From: Poriferisodalis sp965116245
GTDB taxonomy: Bacteria; Actinomycetota; Acidimicrobiia; Acidimicrobiales; Poriferisodalaceae
DNA: 64,000 bases
Direction: 5' to 3'
Assembly (NCBI GenBank): GCA_965116245.1
Contig: OZ220497.1
Location: forward strand, 930,001 to 994,000
The notes under the pieces are model-generated. The model searched no databases. It was not told the origin of the DNA and was given only the letters and a program-made list of their open reading frames with translations. Position numbers and translations under genes: made by a program. Below, piece by piece: positions 53,663 to 62,287 of the stretch (its first letter is position 1; each line of letters starts with the position of its first letter).

Positions 53663-54618
53663 GCATTGAGGCTGCTGTGCCGCGTGATGTCCTCATCATT
53701 GGCAGCGGTCCAGCCGGTCTTACCGCGGCTATCTACACCGCTCGGGCCAACTTGCAGCCACTAGTAGTTGAGGGCGAGCCGTCCTCCACCAGTGACCAAC
53801 CGGGCGGACAGCTAATGCTGACCACCGACGTTGAGAACTACCCCGGTTTTCCCGAAGGCATCCTAGGTCCAGAACTAATGGCCAGCTTTAGGGCGCAAGC
53901 GGAACGCTTCGGAGCCGAGTTCCTCACCGCCAAAGCTACCAAAGTGGATTTTGGTGAACGACCGTTTCGAGTCTGGGTGGGTGAGGACTGCTATCGCAGC
54001 AATACGGTAATCGTGTCCACCGGAGCGCAGAGCTTGCTGCTTGAGTTGCCCAACGAGGAGCGCCTCATCGGTCACGGCGTGTCAACCTGTGCCACATGCG
54101 ATGGCTTCTTTTTTCGGGGGCAAGAGATTGCAGTGGTAGGAGGCGGCGACAGCGCTATTGAAGAGGCAACGTTCCTCACAAGATTTGCCTCCAAGGTTTA
54201 CCTAATCCATCGACGCGACGAGCTGCGCGCATCGAAAATCATGCAAGATCGGGCCTTCGCCAACGAACGGATTGAGTTCTTATGGAACCGGCGAGTTGTG
54301 GAAATCGTGGGCGATGAGCGTCTCCGGAGCGTCACGCTTGAGGACACCCAGAACGGTCAACGTTCCACACTTCACATAGCGGGTCTGTTCATCGCTATTG
54401 GACACCGACCGAATACAGAGTTGTTCACCCAGTGGCTTACTCGCGCGCCCAATGGGTACCTCGTGACCGAACCCGGCAGCTCGCGCACAAACATAGACGG
54501 CATTTTTGCCTGCGGCGACGTACAAGACGACATCTACCGCCAAGCAGTGACGGCCGCTGGTTCGGGCTGCGAGGCAGCCATTGACGCTGAGCGTTGGCTC
54601 GAGTCCCAGGGTCACTGA
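53659..54618 (+). CDS. trxB: Thioredoxin reductase
   Basis: 319 aa flavoprotein that reduces TrxA with NADPH. The FAD fold is at VLIIGSGPAGLTAAIYTARA, the redox disulfide at CATCDGFFFRG, the NADPH fold at IAVVGGGDSAIEEATFLTRF with HRRDELRASKIM, and the FAD end at GIFACGDVQDDIYRQAVTAA. The ATG at 53659 is fixed by the ATGA overlap. Confidence 0.97.
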   Translation: MSIEAAVPRDVLIIGSGPAGLTAAIYTARANLQPLVVEGEPSSTSDQPGGQLMLTTDVENYPGFPEGILGPELMASFRAQAERFGAEFLTAKATKVDFGERPFRVWVGEDCYRSNTVIVSTGAQSLLLELPNEERLIGHGVSTCATCDGFFFRGQEIAVVGGGDSAIEEATFLTRFASKVYLIHRRDELRASKIMQDRAFANERIEFLWNRRVVEIVGDERLRSVTLEDTQNGQRSTLHIAGLFIAIGHRPNTELFTQWLTRAPNGYLVTEPGSSRTNIDGIFACGDVQDDIYRQAVTAAGSGCEAAIDAERWLESQGH

Positions 54619-54685
54619 GCCTCACCCGCGGTCGCGCTCATCCGCAGCAGTATCCTCGCTACAACTACGAGACAAGGAGCCAGTG

Positions 54686-55009
54686 ATGGCCGAAGGCATA
54701 TCCACCCTGGATGACAACACATTTGACGAAACCGTCGGATCTGCCGATAGCCCGGTTCTGGTGGATTTCTGGGCCGAATGGTGCGGGCCATGCAAGATGA
54801 TCGCACCCATTCTCGAGGAAATTGCCTCGGAGCACGACAACATCCGCGTCGCCAAGGTCAATGTTGACGAAAGCCCAGACTTGGCTATGCGCTTCCAAGT
54901 AATGAGCATTCCAACGCTCATCATGTTTCGGGATGGCGAACCAGCCAAACGCCTTGTAGGGGCCAAGCCGAAGAGTGCCCTTTTGGCTGAGATCGGTGAG
55001 TTCCTCTGA
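54686..55009 (+). CDS. trxA: Thioredoxin
   Basis: 107 aa. Active site DFWAEWCGPCKMIAPILEE, cis-Pro loop VMSIPTLIMFRDG. The ATG has AAGGAG upstream. Its TGA lies inside a CTGATC sequence at which the next reading frame appears to begin. Confidence 0.97.
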   Translation: MAEGISTLDDNTFDETVGSADSPVLVDFWAEWCGPCKMIAPILEEIASEHDNIRVAKVNVDESPDLAMRFQVMSIPTLIMFRDGEPAKRLVGAKPKSALLAEIGEFL

Positions 55010-56028
55010 TCAGACCATTTGGCCTCGGCGCGACGGGGCCGCATGTTAGAGACTTGCAACATCGGCTGAGCGCTACAGGTCACTGGCACGGCCCTATCAG
55101 CGACAGCTTTGATGGGGCGACCGCCGAGAGTGTGAAGGCATTCCAGGCTGACCGATCCATTGATGTCGATGGCATCTGCGGGCCTGAAACATGGTCCTTG
55201 CTTATCGAAGCAGGGCAGCGCCTGGGGAATCGTCTGCTGTATTTGCGCACTCCTCACCTGCGAGGTGATGACGTCGCGGAGGTGCAGCGAATGCTCAGCA
55301 CACTGGGGTTTTCCGTCGGGCGCATTGACGGAATCTGGGGTCCGCTGACGGCTGATGCTGTCGCCGATTTTCAGATCAATACAGGCTTGCGCGACGACGG
55401 GGTCTGCGGCAATCGCACCATAAAGACATTGCAGAGGTTGGTACGACCGCTAGGTGATGCGCTAGTAGTCGCCCATATAACCGAACGCCAGCGCCTGGAT
55501 TCTCCTGGAGGCCAACTAGCAGGGTGTCGCATCGCCGTCGGCGAGGCGGGCGGGCTAGAACCGGTCACCGCATCAGTGCGACGCCAAATAGGGCGCAGCG
55601 GCGCCGAGGTGCTAACCGTTCATCATCCCGACTGGTCCACTCAAGCGGCGCAGGTCAACCGATTCGGAGCCGCTGTCTACATCGGCTTCGAGATGCGTCC
55701 CACAGAACCCTCAATTAGCTACTTCCAGGGTCGTCACTTCGTAAGCCGAGCCGGGCAGAAGCTCGCCGCTGAAATTGCAGGCCAGTTGGAGCCGATGCTT
55801 GGTCACATCCCAACGACCGGCATGGGTCTGCCGATGTTACGCGAGAGCGCCATGCCCGCTGTGTTGTGCAGGTTTGGGCATATTGAGGCACTGCTTGAAC
55901 GAAACTGGGAGGTAGCTGAAGTGATTACTCAGTCAACGCGCAAACTGTTAGCCGATCAGGCGACCGAAGAACAGCCCGCAACTCTCACTACACCACTGAG
56001 GATTTCTCCTCAAGCAGTCCGCAGCTAG
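55006..56028 (+). CDS. cwlM: CwlM-like protein: two peptidoglycan-binding domains and a dead amidase domain
   Basis: 340 aa if begun at CTG 55006. Two PG_binding_1 domains are seen: GATGPHVRDLQHRLSATGHW with VDGICGPETW (residues about 9-70), and GDDVAEVQRMLSTLGFSVGR with DGVCGNRTIKTLQRL (85-145). An amidase_3-like domain follows, but the zinc-site motif DPGHGG reads GEAGG and the other ligands are lost. In mycobacteria CwlM is a phosphorylated regulator of MurA, not a hydrolase. The first normal start codon (TTG 55054) would cut the first domain in half; CTG 55006 overlaps the trxA stop (CTGA) with GGTGAG 5 bp upstream. Confidence 0.85.
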   Translation: MIRPFGLGATGPHVRDLQHRLSATGHWHGPISDSFDGATAESVKAFQADRSIDVDGICGPETWSLLIEAGQRLGNRLLYLRTPHLRGDDVAEVQRMLSTLGFSVGRIDGIWGPLTADAVADFQINTGLRDDGVCGNRTIKTLQRLVRPLGDALVVAHITERQRLDSPGGQLAGCRIAVGEAGGLEPVTASVRRQIGRSGAEVLTVHHPDWSTQAAQVNRFGAAVYIGFEMRPTEPSISYFQGRHFVSRAGQKLAAEIAGQLEPMLGHIPTTGMGLPMLRESAMPAVLCRFGHIEALLERNWEVAEVITQSTRKLLADQATEEQPATLTTPLRISPQAVRS

Positions 56029-56089
56029 TAGACGGCAGCACAGTCTGCCAGCAGATAGCCTGGTGACTACGCGACCTTCGACTATTACT

Positions 56090-56998
56090 TCAACGTTGGC
56101 TGTGTTGGCTGTCTGTGTTGGCCGTCAAAGTCGAGTAGAGGCGGCTCAGATCATCCATATCAGCGAATCTGATGACGATTCGACCTCCACGACGGCCGAT
56201 CTCTACCTCCACGGAAGTCGCCAACGCCTCGGCGAGCGTGTTCTCAACCTCCAGCACCGCGGCGGGGCGGGTTTCTACCGCGGTCGTTGCTGCGGGCGAG
56301 ACTTCCGGTGAGAGCTGATCGGGTTTCGGCGCCTCGCTGACGGGTTCGCTACGAGTTCGCACCGCTTCTTCAACAGCACGCACAGACCAGCCTTCATCCA
56401 CCGCGCGTTCGGCGAGAAATTCAAGATCATCAAGGTCGTCGCAGCCAAGCAGCGCCCGAGCGTGTCCCGCTGACAGCACTCCGTCCATCATGTAACGCTG
56501 CACCGATGATGGTAGCGACAAGAGGCGAAGCGAGTTTGTTATAGCCGCGCGGCTGCGACCCATGCGACGGCCCAGTTCGTCGTGTGTGACGCCGAAGTCG
56601 TCTATGAGCTGCCGGTATGCAGCCGCTTCTTCCAACGGGTTGAGATCTGCTCGATGAACGTTCTCAATCAGGGCGTGCGTAAGGCTTGACTCGTCGTCGG
56701 TGACTCGCACGATCACCGGAATGGTCTCTAAACCGATGCTCTTTGCTGCTCGCCAGCGGCGTTCACCAGCGATGAGTTCAAAGCGGCCAACAACGCCTGT
56801 GGAGCGCACCACTATTGGCTGCAAGACCCCCACCTGGCCTATGGAATCCGCCAGGGCGGCCAACTCTGTCGGATCAAAGTGGTATCGCGGTTGCAGCGGA
56901 TTCACTTCCACAGCCGACAGCGGTACCTCGCGATATGCCGATTGACCAGTTGGGATAAGCGCTCCGAGGCCACGCCCAAGTCCCCGTTGCGCGCTCAT
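56090..56998 (-). CDS. parB: Chromosome partitioning protein ParB
   Basis: 302 aa CTP-dependent clamp. RGLGRGLGALIP opens it. The CTPase motif GERRWRAAKSIG, the helix-turn-helix VTHDELGRRMGRSRAAITNS and the GHARALLGCDD motif are conserved; the C-terminal dimer domain ends IVIRFADMDDLSRLYSTL. The ATG overlaps the parA stop (ATGA). A parS site lies about 100 bp upstream of parA. Confidence 0.96.
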   Translation of the reverse strand: MSAQRGLGRGLGALIPTGQSAYREVPLSAVEVNPLQPRYHFDPTELAALADSIGQVGVLQPIVVRSTGVVGRFELIAGERRWRAAKSIGLETIPVIVRVTDDESSLTHALIENVHRADLNPLEEAAAYRQLIDDFGVTHDELGRRMGRSRAAITNSLRLLSLPSSVQRYMMDGVLSAGHARALLGCDDLDDLEFLAERAVDEGWSVRAVEEAVRTRSEPVSEAPKPDQLSPEVSPAATTAVETRPAAVLEVENTLAEALATSVEVEIGRRGGRIVIRFADMDDLSRLYSTLTANTDSQHSQR

Positions 56999-57885
56999 CG
57001 CAGCGCCCTCTCGGCGTCACGCGACATCGGTAGCGATGAATCCGAGCTTCCTACCTCCAGCGCTCGGCTTTCCTGTCGCTGGCGCTCTTGTAGTTGGCTT
57101 TCGCCTGGTTGAGTCGCCTGCAGACGCGTCTGGTCATGAATCTCGCGAGCGAGTTCCCGATATGCAATAGCACCCCTGCTACTCGGCGCGTAGACAGTAA
57201 CCGGCTGTCCTACGCTTGGGGCCTCAGACAAGCGCACCGAACGCGGGATGATCGCTCGGCACACTTGATTGCCGAAGTGCTGACGCACGTCGGAGACGAC
57301 TTCGGCTGCGAGACGGGTCCGCGCATCAAACATGACCATGACGATGGCGCTGATGACCAGTGCGGCATTCAGGCCATCGCGCACCATTTCCACGTTGTGG
57401 AGCAACTGACCGAGCCCCTCCAGCGCGTAGTACTCGCACTGGACTGGAACCAGGATTTCGACGGCTGCGCTCAGAGCATTGACCGTCAGCAATCCAAGTG
57501 ACGGAGGACAATCAATGAAAATGTAGTCAAACTCGTCAGCTACGGGGGCAAGAGCATGCCGAAGCCTCAACTCGCGACTGAAGGCAGGCACCAGTTCTAT
57601 CTCCGCACCAGACATATCCAGTCGGGCAGGCGCGACGGAGAAGTTCTGGATGCCGGTCGGCTGGATACAGTCTGCGATCTCGGACCGACCAAGCAACACT
57701 TGATACATCGAGAGGTCTAGGGAGCGTGGATCAATGCCAACACCGGTTGCGGCGTTGCCTTGAGGATCCATATCGACCAGCAGAGTCTTTTGGCCCATAT
57801 CGGCGAGCGCAGCGCTTAGGTTGACGGCCGTCGTTGTCTTACCGACGCCGCCTTTCTGGTTAGTAACCGCGATGATCCGGCCCAT
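56995..57885 (-). CDS. parA: Chromosome partitioning ATPase ParA (Soj)
   Basis: 296 aa. Deviant Walker A TNQKGGVGKTTTAVNL, DMDPQGNAATGVGID, IFIDCPPSLGLLTVNAL. The C-terminal 40 residues are a Gln/Glu/Arg-rich tail. ATG 57885 with AGAGGA upstream; in-frame codons further up are not family-like and would run toward parS. Confidence 0.96.
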   Translation of the reverse strand: MGRIIAVTNQKGGVGKTTTAVNLSAALADMGQKTLLVDMDPQGNAATGVGIDPRSLDLSMYQVLLGRSEIADCIQPTGIQNFSVAPARLDMSGAEIELVPAFSRELRLRHALAPVADEFDYIFIDCPPSLGLLTVNALSAAVEILVPVQCEYYALEGLGQLLHNVEMVRDGLNAALVISAIVMVMFDARTRLAAEVVSDVRQHFGNQVCRAIIPRSVRLSEAPSVGQPVTVYAPSSRGAIAYRELAREIHDQTRLQATQPGESQLQERQRQESRALEVGSSDSSLPMSRDAERALR

Positions 57886-57989
57886 ACGGTCCTCTCTTGG
57901 CAGTCCTCGCTCCTGACTGCTCCGCAGTAGCGTACGCTGGTCAGCAGCCGAAGAGGGCTGCCACTGCGGACAGCAGGGGACAGTCACAT

Positions 57990-58005
57990 TGTTTCACGTG
58001 AAACA
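57990..58005. promoter_or_regulatory. parS centromere site
   Basis: Perfect 16 bp palindrome TGTTTCACGTGAAACA, identical to the bacterial parS consensus, between parA and rsmG. It is the only exact copy noticed in the window. Confidence 0.97.
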
Positions 58006-58031
58006 TCTGGATGCAAAACACTTGAGATACG

Positions 58032-58694
58032 GTGACTCGCGTGCCTGGCGCCGCAGACCAACGTCTCCTTGGTGTCCTTGCTAGCGCCCAACGCTACGGC
58101 TTTCTTGGACCGGGCGACATCTCAACACACGTCCAGCATGCCCGAGCCCACAATGCAGCGGCTCAGCCCCAGCCTGGTCAACTCTGGTGCGATCTTGGGA
58201 GCGGTGGGGGAGTTCCCGGGCTTGTGATGGCGCTAGCACAACCAGAAGCCACATTCGTGTTGCTGGATCGATCTGAGCGACGAGCAGATTTCCTAGAGAC
58301 AGCCACCCGTGAACTCCAGCTCACCGATCAGGTCTTCGTCGCCCTAGGAGATGCCGCGGAACTAGCCCATCTCCCCCAACACCGCCATACCTACGACGGT
58401 GTAGTGAGTCGAGCCTTCGGACCTCCGTCCGCTGTCGCTGAGTGCAGCGCAGGTCTTCTACGACTGAGCGGCCAGCTCGTGGTCAGCGAACCACCAGACA
58501 GTCACGAGCCCGCAAGCAAGAAACACGGCGACTACAAGCCACGCTGGCCCGCAAAGGCCCTCCGACAGCTAGGGATGTGCGTGCTGTCAATATCAGACTG
58601 CACACCGACGTTTATCGTGATCAAGCGTGTCGAGACAGCAACCGTGGCCTATCCACGCACGTGGAAACAGATCCGCAAACAGCCGCTCTTTTAG
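58032..58694 (+). CDS. rsmG: 16S rRNA (guanine-N7) methyltransferase RsmG
   Basis: 220 aa SAM-dependent enzyme modifying G527 of 16S rRNA. CDLGSGGGVPGLVMALAQPE is motif I, VLLDRSERRADFLETATREL follows, and VVSRAFGPPSAVAECSAGLL is typical. GTG start. The usual N-terminal helices are shortened. It stands on the plus strand, divergent from parA and convergent with the KH-R3H gene, whereas in many genomes rsmG and jag run together. Confidence 0.9.
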   Translation: MTRVPGAADQRLLGVLASAQRYGFLGPGDISTHVQHARAHNAAAQPQPGQLWCDLGSGGGVPGLVMALAQPEATFVLLDRSERRADFLETATRELQLTDQVFVALGDAAELAHLPQHRHTYDGVVSRAFGPPSAVAECSAGLLRLSGQLVVSEPPDSHEPASKKHGDYKPRWPAKALRQLGMCVLSISDCTPTFIVIKRVETATVAYPRTWKQIRKQPLF

Positions 58695-58701
58695 GAGCTG
58701 T

Positions 58702-59202
58702 TTAGTCGTTCGCGGATGAACCTGCTGACACCAACACGACGCGTCTCCGAGGCTCTTCGCCCACCGAGATGGTGTCAACACCGGGGATTTCGTTGACCGC
58801 ATCATGCACAATCTTGCGATCGGCTGCATTCATCGGCTCAAGCCCGCGTTCGGTTCCGCTTTCCAGCACAGCATCGGCAAGTTCACTAACGTAGGCCTCG
58901 AGCGCCTCGCGGCGACGTTGACGGTAACCACCGACGTCTATACGTACACGTGCGCGACGTTCCCCAGGAAGTTTGCGCTGCAGCATGGTCTTCGCTACTT
59001 CTTGGAGCGCAACCACGTGACGACCACGCGGTCCGATAAGCAAACCCAGGGTTTCGTTTTCACCCTCCAGATTGACCTCAAAACTGTCGTCGTCGGCTGC
59101 CACGGCTACAGCGGTAGCGCTAATGCCATATGCCGCCGCGAGACCCTCCAAGAAGTCCTGGACCATGGTCTGCTGTTCGGTTATCGTTGTCTCTTGCGTC
59201 AT
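58702..59202 (-). CDS. khpB: KH-R3H RNA-binding protein (Jag/KhpB without Jag-N)
   Basis: 166 aa. A KH-II domain with the GxxG loop LLIGPRGRHVVALQEVAKTM, followed by an R3H domain containing MNAADRKIVHDAVNEIPGVD. It belongs to the Jag/KhpB family that pairs with KhpA and acts on cell-envelope RNAs and division. The Jag-N domain is missing here but is found as a separate gene at 60430-60672, with a Rieske gene between. ATG 59202 preceded by AAGGAG. Confidence 0.93.
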   Translation of the reverse strand: MTQETTITEQQTMVQDFLEGLAAAYGISATAVAVAADDDSFEVNLEGENETLGLLIGPRGRHVVALQEVAKTMLQRKLPGERRARVRIDVGGYRQRRREALEAYVSELADAVLESGTERGLEPMNAADRKIVHDAVNEIPGVDTISVGEEPRRRVVLVSAGSSAND

Positions 59203-59344
59203 CTCCACTCCTTCTTTTACAGCTTTGAACGTCGTTGCGTCGCGTCACCTTGACCGTTCGACATCAACCCTGTGCCATCAACTCTGTCATAGCAACTCAT
59301 AAATTCTCTGCACGCTGCCTAGAGCGCTGCTAAGGGCACCTAGC

Positions 59345-60406
59345 TTACGAGCCTGTGAGTTCAGAACCCCGATGATGCTCAGCGTCTGGATAGAACTGGG
59401 TGCAGTAGGCGCGATACGCCAGGATATCGCCATCAGTGCGAACGAGCCGGGGCCGCGGTAGGTACTGCTTGCGACTCCAGATGATTGTGTCCTGCTGAAC
59501 GTCACGGATCTGAAGGTCCGCTATGAACTTGTTGAGAATGGGTGCTCGCATCCGCGTTGGCAAGAAGCCGAGACCCATCAGACGGCGCTTGGGATTGCGC
59601 AGTGTACGTACCTTTGATGCAACTGTCAGATCAAGGAGTTCGCCGTCGACTGGCGTCGCACATACCCATAAGCGTGCATCAATACCAATCGACAGTTCCT
59701 GGAACTCTACGAATGAGTAGCCCAGTCCGATGACATGGGCAACCGCCGCCACATCCAGCTTCAACTGCGCGAACTTGGCAAACTTGCGGATAGTTGAGAA
59801 CCCAAATCGACTTACCAGCCGCGGTCCTTCAATCAATACTGGCGATTCGTTGGTGACGTTGAAGTAGCCGTGTACGTAACTCAAGTGAGCAATGTCCACT
59901 GAGTTCTCGCTCGTCTCTTGGGGATGCCCGGGGAAACGAATCGTCCGGATCTGAAAGCTCGTCCATTCATCACCGTCGTCTGGGGAATCAGGCAACCTCC
60001 ACTGCGGGGGCCGTCCGTCAATTCCACACCAACCGAAGATCAGCCCATCAATCTCATGCACTTCCAGCATGTGCAAGTTGGCCGAACGTGCGGGAGCGCC
60101 CGATGGTGTGTCTACACACTTCCCGCTCGCATCAAATTCAAATCCGTGAAACGGACAGACCAAGCGGCCAGCACGAACTCGCGCGCCAGCATCAGGCCCA
60201 AGTTGCGAGCCCATGTGCGGGCAAAATGATAAGGCGATGCAGGCTCGCCCGATCGCATCCAGCCAAACAACGATCTCGTGCCCCATCCAAGTTCGTTGCA
60301 TCAACAGTTGCTTGTTCAAGAGATTCCTAGTGGTGACGAGATACCAGCCCTCAGGAAATGGCGCTAATAAACGTTTGTTTGCTCTAGCTGCGGCTACACG
60401 CGTCAT
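59345..60406 (-). CDS. Rieske-type non-heme iron oxygenase alpha subunit
   Basis: 353 aa. The Rieske 2Fe-2S ligands are in SFCPHMGSQLG and VCPFHGFEFDASG (C-x-H and C-x2-H). The mononuclear iron site is in ENSVDIAHLSYVHGYFN (Asp bridge and two His). The layout is like KshA-type oxygenases acting on sterols or other lipids; the substrate is not assignable. No ferredoxin or reductase gene adjoins. It sits between the two jag pieces, with 23 bp to the Jag-N gene. ATG 60406 with AAGGAG. Confidence 0.92.
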   Translation of the reverse strand: MTRVAAARANKRLLAPFPEGWYLVTTRNLLNKQLLMQRTWMGHEIVVWLDAIGRACIALSFCPHMGSQLGPDAGARVRAGRLVCPFHGFEFDASGKCVDTPSGAPARSANLHMLEVHEIDGLIFGWCGIDGRPPQWRLPDSPDDGDEWTSFQIRTIRFPGHPQETSENSVDIAHLSYVHGYFNVTNESPVLIEGPRLVSRFGFSTIRKFAKFAQLKLDVAAVAHVIGLGYSFVEFQELSIGIDARLWVCATPVDGELLDLTVASKVRTLRNPKRRLMGLGFLPTRMRAPILNKFIADLQIRDVQQDTIIWSRKQYLPRPRLVRTDGDILAYRAYCTQFYPDAEHHRGSELTGS

Positions 60407-60429
60407 TCGGTACCGCTCCTTGACCGAAA

Positions 60430-60672
60430 TCAACGTCTGGAGCGACGCCGGGCACGATGGCGAGGCTTTCGGTCGTCGCCTACACGTGGAGGCGGCCCAA
60501 CCTGTCGCACCCGCATACGGATGCAAGCAGGTCGGTGGCGCAGTCCCCAGTGTGAACGACCCGGCGACGCCAAGACCTCGACTTCGGCATCTTCATCCGC
60601 AATGCACAGCACATCAAGCGCGCGCTGGCGTGCCTCATCCACCGTGCGACCACTTACCACGATCCATTCCAT
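60430..60672 (-). CDS. Stand-alone Jag-N domain protein
   Basis: 80 aa. MEWIVVSGRTVDEARQRALD and the DEDAEVEVLASPGRSHWGL segment match the Jag N-terminal domain that normally precedes KH and R3H in Jag/KhpB/SpoIIIJ-associated proteins. A strongly basic tail (DDRKPRHRARRRSRR) follows. It is placed directly after yidC, where jag is expected. The KH-R3H half lies 1.2 kb further on behind a Rieske gene. Confidence 0.8.
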   Translation of the reverse strand: MEWIVVSGRTVDEARQRALDVLCIADEDAEVEVLASPGRSHWGLRHRPACIRMRVRQVGPPPRVGDDRKPRHRARRRSRR

Positions 60673-60746
60673 GCCCCACTCCCGTCTTCGGAGTGCCTGT
60701 CACTAAATGAACACGTACTAGCCGAGCAAGCCAGTGTTCGCGACAG

Positions 60747-61946
60747 TCATCGTTTACGCCTATTGCGGGTTTTACCGTCGCCGGAGGTACGACGACTCTG
60801 AATAGGCCTTGATTCCGGTGTTTGAGGCACCCGTCCACGCTTAGCTCCGCGGTCACTCTTCTGGCGCTTGCTCGTCGAAGCGCGTCTAGGACGCGCTTGT
60901 TGGCGGTTTCTCTCTGGCACCGAAGACGACGTACGCGTGCGTCGGACAAAGGCGGACTCTGTATCGGTGGCTTGGTCGCTAGAGGCCTGCTCGTCCGCGT
61001 CCTGGGTGCTCGCAGCTCGCCGCGCACCAGCGCGGCGTTCAGCGCTACGCCGCTCACGTTCGGCCTGACGTGCCGCCTCCGCATCCAGCGCTTTGCGCGA
61101 ACGCTGGTTTGGTACAGCTCGCGGCGGCTCCGGCTCACTGACAGTCTCAGTGTCGATTACCTCGCTGGCCGAGTTTGAAGCGAGCGACTGCGGCGGCTTC
61201 ATGGTTGCGTGAATGAAGGCCTGCGTCAGCATCCTGTACACGCTGGACACGATGAAGTAAGGCACCAGCGCCGCTGGCACGAAAAAACTGAACACCGGCA
61301 ACATGAATGGCAGGTACTTCATCAGCATTTCCATCTGGCGGTTCGGTATGGATGCTGCACCGCGACGCGCCATCATCTGGCGTTGCTGGAGCCATGCCAA
61401 CACAAAAGTGACCGCGATAAGCGCCAAGTACGGCAAACCCTCCACGAAGTTTGCCTGAACCACGTCCCTGGCCACCTCTGACAGGTCCATACCCAATGAC
61501 CGCATCTCACCGCCAGCCGCGACAATGTCCTGGTAGAGCTGCGAGTCAGAACTCAGATTGCGGGGAAAGGGATTGTCGATCGGATTGTCGTCGGGTATGC
61601 GCAAGTTCCAGATAACTCGGTACAGCACGATGAAGATTGGGATCTGGACCAGATTTGGCAAGCACCCACCCAACGGACTTACACCATTGGCTCGGTACAG
61701 CTCCATCATTTCTTCGTTGAGCTTCATGCGGTCGCCAGCGTGCTTCTTCTTTAGATGGCTGAGTTCTGGCTGCAACGCCTGCATCTTCGTCATCGACCTG
61801 GCACCCCGAAGCGTGAGTGGGGTGAACACCAACATGATCGCCAGCGTCAACATGCAGATGGCGAACGTGTAGTCAGGTACCAACGAGTAGAACCACGCCA
61901 GCACAGTGGCGATGCCGTCAAATATTGGGTCGGCCCAATCAAACAT
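60747..61946 (-). CDS. yidC: Membrane protein insertase YidC
   Basis: 399 aa Oxa1 family. Five-helix core: the first helix WFYSLVPDYTFAICMLTLAI is followed by LRGARSMTKMQALQPELSHL with the hydrophilic-groove Arg, then NGVSPLGGCLPNLVQIPIFI. The C-terminal 140 residues are a long Arg/Lys/Ser-rich tail, as expected for ribosome binding in Actinobacteria. The ATG shares a base with the yidD stop (TGATG). Confidence 0.96.
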   Translation of the reverse strand: MFDWADPIFDGIATVLAWFYSLVPDYTFAICMLTLAIMLVFTPLTLRGARSMTKMQALQPELSHLKKKHAGDRMKLNEEMMELYRANGVSPLGGCLPNLVQIPIFIVLYRVIWNLRIPDDNPIDNPFPRNLSSDSQLYQDIVAAGGEMRSLGMDLSEVARDVVQANFVEGLPYLALIAVTFVLAWLQQRQMMARRGAASIPNRQMEMLMKYLPFMLPVFSFFVPAALVPYFIVSSVYRMLTQAFIHATMKPPQSLASNSASEVIDTETVSEPEPPRAVPNQRSRKALDAEAARQAERERRSAERRAGARRAASTQDADEQASSDQATDTESAFVRRTRTSSSVPERNRQQARPRRASTSKRQKSDRGAKRGRVPQTPESRPIQSRRTSGDGKTRNRRKR

Positions 61947-62227
61947 CAGTGCTCCACGCCTCTAGCGGCAACATTTGCGCCACGACCGAGACGAGTGTCC
62001 CAAGTCTTGGGCACGGGGTCGTAGCCCCAGCCACCCCACGGATGACAGCGACATATCCGGCGCATGGTCAGCAAGACCCCGCGACGCGCTCCCCATATGC
62101 GCAGGGCGTCCAAGGCGTACTGAGAACACGTTGGATCAAAGCGACACGATGGCAACCTGGAGCTGGGGAACGCGCGGTACAACTTCACTGCGGCAATCAG
62201 CGCTCTTGACAGATACCCCTTTGACAA
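61946..62227 (-). CDS. yidD: Membrane protein insertion efficiency factor YidD
   Basis: 93 aa from TTG 62227. The conserved core is LIAAVKLYRAFPSSRLPSCR, FDPTCSQYALDALRIWGARR and RRICRCHPWGGWGYDPVP with three Cys. The TTG has GAGGGGG 5 bp upstream and gives the family length. The start region is itself a 4 x 15 bp tandem array, so each unit carries a Shine-Dalgarno-like G-run and the true start among copies is ambiguous; the frame stays open far upstream through rnpA but is not conserved there. Confidence 0.88.
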   Translation of the reverse strand: MSKGYLSRALIAAVKLYRAFPSSRLPSCRFDPTCSQYALDALRIWGARRGVLLTMRRICRCHPWGGWGYDPVPKTWDTRLGRGANVAARGVEH

Positions 62228-62260
62228 ATGCCCCCTCGACGGATGCCCTCTTGAGAGATG
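62201..62260. repeat. Tandem repeat, 4 x 15 bp, spanning the yidD start
   Basis: Units of CCCCTCTTGACAGATG type. They encode repeated Leu-Ser-Arg-Gly-like residues in the yidD frame and include the proposed TTG start with its ribosome binding site. Confidence 0.85.
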
Positions 62261-62287
62261 CTCAGGTGTCCAAGTTCCGGGCTCCGT

